64,000 nt of DNA from contig WXYP01000002.1 of NCBI GenBank assembly GCA_009901575.1, positions 124,001 through 188,000 of the forward strand. Direction: 5' to 3'. Source of the DNA: Flavobacteriaceae bacterium R38. GTDB lineage: Bacteria; Bacteroidota; Bacteroidia; Flavobacteriales; Flavobacteriaceae. The notes under the pieces are model-generated. The model was not told where the DNA came from and did not search any database. It was given only the letters and a program-made list of their open reading frames with translations. Below, piece after piece: positions 59,914-64,000 of this stretch. How positions within the stretch are numbered: the first letter of the stretch is position 1; each line of letters begins with the position of its first letter. The position numbers and the translations under genes are program-made.

Positions 59914-61464
59914 ATGAAAATTTTTTCCGCGAATCAGATATATGAAGCTGATAAATTCACAATAAAAAAACAAGAAATCACGAGTTATGAGCTTATGGAA
60001 AGGTCCGGAACAGTCATTTTTGATTGGATTCATACCAGGTTACAAGGCGCTCAGGTAAAGATTCATGTCTTTTGCGGAATAGGGAATAATGGCGGGGACG
60101 GATTGGTAGTATCCAGGCATTTGGTAACTCATGGATATAATGTAGAGACATACATATTAAATTTTAGCGATAACCATTCTAAAGATTTTTTAAAAAATCT
60201 GGATAAGATTAAAGATCTAAAACATTGGCCCTCATTAATAAATTGTGTAGACGATTTTCCTGAAATAAATAAAGAAGACATAGTAGTAGATGCAATTTTT
60301 GGAATTGGACTTAACAGACGACCGGAAGTTTGCACAACAGATTTAATTCGTCATATTAACAAAAGTGAAGCTTTTACCCTGGCGGTAGATGTTCCTTCTG
60401 GGATGCACATGGATCAAGAACCGGAAAGTGAAGATTTAGTAGTACATGCAAATTATGTCTTGACCTTACAGAGCCCTAAACTACCATTTTTTCTGCCTCA
60501 GACTGGTATTTACATCAACGATTGGGAAGTTTTGGATATAGGGATTGATCAGGAATATATTCAGCAAACAGCGGTTGAAACTTATTTGATTGAGAAGCAA
60601 GAAATACTTCAAGTCTATACTCCAAGGGCAAAGTTTTCTCATAAGGGTAGTTACGGGCATAGCTTAATAATAGGAGGGAGTTATGGTAAAATAGGAGCTG
60701 CATTGTTAGCAAGCAAAGCCTGCTTGAATACAGGAGCAGGATTGGTAACTTCATATACTCCAAAATGCGGATATAGTATTATACAAACTGCTTTTCCTGA
60801 AGGAATGGTTGTTACAGATGCAGAAGAGAATTACATTAGTAAAATAGACTTTGAAATATCTCCATCTGTGATAGGCATGGGGATGGGAATGGGAATGCAT
60901 GATAAAACGGTAAAAGCTTTTAAAGATTTTCTTGAAGCGAATAAAAAACCTTTGGTTTTAGATGCAGATGCAATTAATATATTAGCTGAGAATGAATCCT
61001 TGCTCGAAAAGGTACCACCTCAAACTATTTTAACACCACATCCCGGAGAATTGAAACGATTGATTGGTCAATGGAAAGATGATTTCGATAAAATTAAAAT
61101 GGCCAAAGCTTTTGCTAAAAAATATGATGTTATCCTTATCATAAAAGGGGCACATTCCATGGTAATTTATGACGGTAAAGCTTATATTAATAATACAGGA
61201 AATCCGGGGATGGCTACAGCAGGTAGCGGAGATGTGCTTGCAGGAATAATAACAGGGTTTATATCGCAAGGGTACGAACAGTTAACTTCTGCAATTTTTG
61301 GAGTTTATTTACAAGGGAAAGCAGGAGATTTAGCAATCTTAAAAACAGGGTATCAGGCATTAACAGCATCACGATTAATAGATTATATAGGAGATGCGTT
61401 TATAGACCTGTTTAAACAAGAGTTACCTGCAAATAGAGAAGAAGGAGAGGGGAGTAATCCATAA
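59914..61464 (+). CDS. nnr: Bifunctional NAD(P)H-hydrate epimerase / ADP-dependent dehydratase
   Basis: 516 residues. Repairs damaged NAD(P)H hydrates. The N-terminal epimerase has CGIGNNGGDGLVVSRHLVTH near residues 53-72 and AVDVPSGMHMD. The C-terminal ADP-dependent dehydratase begins near residue 230 with SHKGSYGHSLIIGGSYGKIG, then TPHPGELKRLIG, IIKGAHSMVIYDG and GNPGMATAGSGDVLAGII with the catalytic Asp. The turn VIGMGMGMGMHD contains four Met-Gly repeats, a small local DNA repeat, where other family members have glycine-rich sequence. It is divergent from the thr leader. Confidence 0.95.
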   Translation: MKIFSANQIYEADKFTIKKQEITSYELMERSGTVIFDWIHTRLQGAQVKIHVFCGIGNNGGDGLVVSRHLVTHGYNVETYILNFSDNHSKDFLKNLDKIKDLKHWPSLINCVDDFPEINKEDIVVDAIFGIGLNRRPEVCTTDLIRHINKSEAFTLAVDVPSGMHMDQEPESEDLVVHANYVLTLQSPKLPFFLPQTGIYINDWEVLDIGIDQEYIQQTAVETYLIEKQEILQVYTPRAKFSHKGSYGHSLIIGGSYGKIGAALLASKACLNTGAGLVTSYTPKCGYSIIQTAFPEGMVVTDAEENYISKIDFEISPSVIGMGMGMGMHDKTVKAFKDFLEANKKPLVLDADAINILAENESLLEKVPPQTILTPHPGELKRLIGQWKDDFDKIKMAKAFAKKYDVILIIKGAHSMVIYDGKAYINNTGNPGMATAGSGDVLAGIITGFISQGYEQLTSAIFGVYLQGKAGDLAILKTGYQALTASRLIDYIGDAFIDLFKQELPANREEGEGSNP

Positions 61465-61472
61465 TAAAACTG

Positions 61473-61874
61473 TTAAATAGCCCTTTTATTCATAGCAGCA
61501 TAATTTGATAATACACTTTTTATCCAATCTATTGCATTATCCAGCTTTTCGAAATGTTGTAAATCTTTATTAAAGAACATTTTTTCTACCTCAACGGTAA
61601 GTTGGTTCAATTCGTTAGAACTCACTATGGCAATCGCTCTCATATTATCTTCTTTTGAAGATTCTTTATAAACCATTGGATCGACAGAATAAGAATACAT
61701 TCTGTATGAAATAAATCCATACGGAATATCTTTATAATGTTTTCTTGAAATTTCAAGGAGTATATCGTTTTCCTGCTTTTTAAACTCAATGCCTTCATTT
61801 AAAATTGCAATCATATAATTGTCATATAAAACAAGGCTTCCGAAATCTAGCGAATAAATCTTCTCTTTAGTCAT
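61473..61874 (-). CDS. SpoIIAA-like (STAS-fold) protein, copy 1
   Basis: 133 residues. Strands such as FGSLVLYDNYMIAILNEGIE and later AIAIVSSNELNQLTVEVEKM, with two helices, fit the SpoIIAA-like group of flavobacterial proteins. It is a paralogue of the next gene (62071-62457): both contain FI(S/N)-R-(M/I)-N/Y-SYSVDP-(M/I)-VYKE and a C-terminal W-I-(K/K) helix. They probably arose by tandem duplication. No function known to me. Confidence 0.65.
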   Translation of the reverse strand: MTKEKIYSLDFGSLVLYDNYMIAILNEGIEFKKQENDILLEISRKHYKDIPYGFISYRMYSYSVDPMVYKESSKEDNMRAIAIVSSNELNQLTVEVEKMFFNKDLQHFEKLDNAIDWIKSVLSNYAAMNKRAI

Positions 61875-62070
61875 CCCAATTAATGTTTTAAATCATACAT
61901 TATTTAAAATAAATGGTCATATTTATTTTAATTGTTAGGGGTGCTTGTAAGATAAGAACAGAAAAAACTAGCTTTTAAGTATATAATTTTCAGAATATCG
62001 ATAAAATAACACTTAAGAACGATAAATTACATAAATAAAGTTAAGAAAAACAAAAAAAGATAATGATTTT

Positions 62071-62457
62071 CTATGGCTTATTATTTATCTCACGCTCTAA
62101 AGTTTGCTTAATCCATGTTCGGGCATCTTCTATATTGTCAAAATATTCAAAAGGTCTATTATAAAATAGTTTCTCCACCTCAATACTTAACTTTTGCATC
62201 GGATTTGACATGACGACTGCTATTGCAATCAGGTTTTCTAATTCAGAAGTTTCTTTGTAAACAATTGGATCTACAGAATACGAATTAATCCTGTTGGATA
62301 TAAAACCGAAAAATTGATCTTTGTATTCTTTTTTTAAGGTATTGAGAAGAAATTTATTGTTGTCAGTTTTTAATTCAATACCTTCATCCATAACGCCTAT
62401 AGCAAAATTTTCACACAGCTTTATGGAAGCAAAATCTAATCTAATATTTTTATTCAT
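62071..62457 (-). CDS. SpoIIAA-like (STAS-fold) protein, copy 2
   Basis: 128 residues; LDFASIKLCENFAIGVMDEG at the N-terminus and FGFISNRINSYSVDPIVYKE in the middle, as in copy 1, ending ARTWIKQTLEREINNK. The copies are divergent, roughly half identical in the best-conserved middle. The upstream 150 bp region separates it from clpC. Confidence 0.65.
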   Translation of the reverse strand: MNKNIRLDFASIKLCENFAIGVMDEGIELKTDNNKFLLNTLKKEYKDQFFGFISNRINSYSVDPIVYKETSELENLIAIAVVMSNPMQKLSIEVEKLFYNRPFEYFDNIEDARTWIKQTLEREINNKP

Positions 62458-62587
62458 TGTAGGGGGAATTACAAAACGAAAATAGCATTTATTTTTAAAT
62501 GCAAAAATTTAATTTTTAATTGCTTGTGTAACAGGTGTTTTGAAATTAAAATAAAGGGATTGATTTTTATTTAATCTGGATATAAAT

Positions 62588-62626
62588 AAAAAAGCATCTT
62601 TTTACAATATAAAAAGATGCTTTTTG
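62588..62626 (-). terminator. Terminator of clpC
   Basis: AAAAAGCATCTTTTT pairs with AAAAAGATGCTTTTT across a short AT loop, a near-perfect 15-bp stem with A/T runs on both sides. It lies 26 bp past the clpC stop codon. Confidence 0.85.
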
Positions 62627-62651
62627 TTAAGTCTTAAATTTAATATTCAGA

Positions 62652-64000
62652 CTATGATTCAGCAGATTTTTCAGCTTTTTTAATATCGATGGTTAACTCA
62701 TCATTTTCTTTATCTAAATCCATAAAAATTTGATCTCCTTCAGCTAGTTTAGAAGTAATGATTTCTTCGGCCAAAGCATCTTCAATATATTTTTGGATAG
62801 CTCTTTTTAGAGGCCTTGCTCCATATTGTTTATCAAACCCTTTATTGGCAATATAATCTTTTGCATCCTCACTTAACGATAAATCATAACCAAGTTCTCT
62901 TATTCTTAAAAATAATTTATCCAATTCGATATCAATTATTTTGTGAATATCCTCTCTTTCGAGTGCGTTAAACACGACAACATCGTCTATCCTGTTTAAA
63001 AATTCCGGAGCAAAAGCTTTCTTTAAAGCGCTTTCGATTACACTCTTTTGATGACTATCAGCTTGTGCCTTTTTGGCGGCAGTTCCAAAACCAACTCCTT
63101 GTCCAAAATCTTTTAATTGTCGGGCTCCGATATTGGAAGTCATGATAATAATGGTATTTCTAAAATCAATTTTTCTACCTAAACTATCTGTTAAATAACC
63201 GTCATCTAAAACCTGTAAGAGCATGTTGAATACATCCGGGTGCGCTTTTTCAACTTCGTCCAATAGAACTACGGCATATGGCTTTCTACGAACTTTTTCT
63301 GTGAGTTGTCCGCCTTCTTCATAACCAACATATCCCGGAGGTGCACCGATTAGCCTGGAAATGGCAAACTTTTCCATATACTCACTCATATCTATTCTGA
63401 TAAGTGCTTCTTCCGAGTCGAAAAGCTCCGTTGCCAGAACTTTCGCCAATTGTGTTTTACCAACTCCGGTTTGCCCTAAAAATATAAAGGAACCAATTGG
63501 TTTATTAGGATCTTTTAAACCGGCTCTATTTCGTTGTATGGCCTTAGAAACTTTACTGACAGCTTCATCCTGACCTATTACTTTCCCTTTAACTAATTGA
63601 GGAAGTTCTGCTAACTTATTACTTTCTGTTTGTGCAATTCTGTTTACCGGGATACCGCTCATCATTGAAACTACATCAGCAACATTCTCATCGGAAACTG
63701 TTTCTCTTTGTTGTTTACTTTCTTCTTCCCATTTTTCTTGCGCATTAGAAAGGTCTTTCTCCAATCTTTTCTCATCATCTCTAAGCTTTGCAGCTTCTTC
63801 ATATTTCTGCTTTTTGACTACAGAGTTTTTCAACTCACGAACCTCTTCTAATTGCTTTTCCAATTCAAGAATTTGTTTAGGAACGTGCATGTTAGTGATA
63901 TGAACTCTGGAACCAGCTTCATCTAATGCATCAATTGCCTTATCCGGTAAGAATCTGTCTGTCATGTACCTGTTGGTAAGCTTTACACAGGCTTCAATAG
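62652..64000 (-). CDS. clpC: ATP-dependent Clp protease ATP-binding subunit ClpC, C-terminal part
   Basis: 449 residues of the C-terminal part are visible; the frame continues upstream past the window edge (IEACVKLTNRYMTDRFLPDK at the visible start). It contains the end of the first AAA module (RFLPDKAIDALDEAGSRVH), a UVR motif region (KKQKYEEAAKLRDDEKRL) typical of ClpC/ClpE, and the second AAA module with GQTGVGKTQLAKVLA, LLDEVEKAHPDVFNMLLQVL and IDDVVVFNALERED. It unfolds substrates for ClpP. The middle insertion length favours ClpC over ClpB. No clpP in the window. Confidence 0.92.
   Translation of the reverse strand, partial: IEACVKLTNRYMTDRFLPDKAIDALDEAGSRVHITNMHVPKQILELEKQLEEVRELKNSVVKKQKYEEAAKLRDDEKRLEKDLSNAQEKWEEESKQQRETVSDENVADVVSMMSGIPVNRIAQTESNKLAELPQLVKGKVIGQDEAVSKVSKAIQRNRAGLKDPNKPIGSFIFLGQTGVGKTQLAKVLATELFDSEEALIRIDMSEYMEKFAISRLIGAPPGYVGYEEGGQLTEKVRRKPYAVVLLDEVEKAHPDVFNMLLQVLDDGYLTDSLGRKIDFRNTIIIMTSNIGARQLKDFGQGVGFGTAAKKAQADSHQKSVIESALKKAFAPEFLNRIDDVVVFNALEREDIHKIIDIELDKLFLRIRELGYDLSLSEDAKDYIANKGFDKQYGARPLKRAIQKYIEDALAEEIITSKLAEGDQIFMDLDKENDELTIDIKKAEKSAES

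Noticed and set aside
60873-60900. Tandem GGNATG repeats
   Set aside because: They lie inside the coding sequence of the NAD(P)H-hydrate repair enzyme (Met-Gly repeat in a loop) and are explained by it.
1-64000. CRISPR array or insertion sequence
   Set aside because: No regularly spaced repeats of 25-40 bp, no transposase-like ORF and no terminal inverted repeats with target duplications were seen.

Overview
The window is a low-GC chromosomal segment from a member of the Bacteroidota, most likely the Flavobacteriaceae. The evidence is the rpsF-rpsR-rplI order, several small families typical of that phylum (DUF493, DUF4290, DUF3822, DUF4126 and START-like proteins), Bacteroidota-type promoters (TTG, 19-20 bp, TAnnTTTG) in front of rpsF, the tRNA and the HU gene, and very AT-rich intergenic DNA. 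The species cannot be named from the sequence alone.

Layout. 1-3436: start of a response regulator, ribosomal protein operon rpsF-rpsR-rplI, a DUF6495-like gene and hisS. 3472-7072: a two-gene locus of unknown function. 7512-9533: small enzymes (YHS, VOC and Nudix proteins). 9545-12903: polyamine operon (arginine decarboxylase, agmatinase, deoxyhypusine synthase-like). 13421-13494: tRNA-Met(CAU). 13914-22269: housekeeping genes, including HU, the fmt/recQ/NTPase operon and murA. 22275-34749: mixed metabolism (aminotransferase, M20 hydrolase, photolyase, rsmD, RecD-like helicase, kdsB, HAD hydrolase, acyltransferase). 34979-38665: a bilobed aspartic protease lipoprotein, a TPR/AraC signalling protein and an orphan 59-aa lanthipeptide-like precursor with a GG leader.

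39015-49203 is an integrative element of about 10.2 kb inserted at the 3' end of yebC. The target sequence is present at both ends (attL 39015-39050, attR 49168-49203). The attL copy still encodes the last 11 residues of YebC plus a stop, with mostly synonymous differences. A pair of ATTAGTTCGA repeats with an 11-bp period lies just inside each end, as expected for integrase arm sites. Next to yebC sit a tyrosine integrase and an excisionase-like protein. A third, decayed yebC tail at 38740-38795 marks an older event at the same target. The cargo is a compact five-gene operon: SIS-HAD fusion, phosphoribosyltransferase, AAA-like ATPase, an unknown protein and a PfkB kinase. I read this as a candidate biological conflict (anti-phage) system built around a phosphosugar or nucleoside-like metabolite, and it is the best candidate here for an undescribed system. 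The element also holds an initiator-tRNA fragment next to a truncated integrase arm-binding domain, which may be remains of another element.

49168-64000: housekeeping genes resume with yebC, a pterin dehydratase, an NAD-dependent epimerase-like protein, glsA, gcvT, a secreted M24 peptidase, the thrA-thrB-thrC operon, the NAD(P)H-hydrate repair enzyme, two tandem paralogous small proteins and the 3' part of clpC. A threonine-rich leader ORF (59703-59813) sits upstream of thrA and suggests attenuation control.
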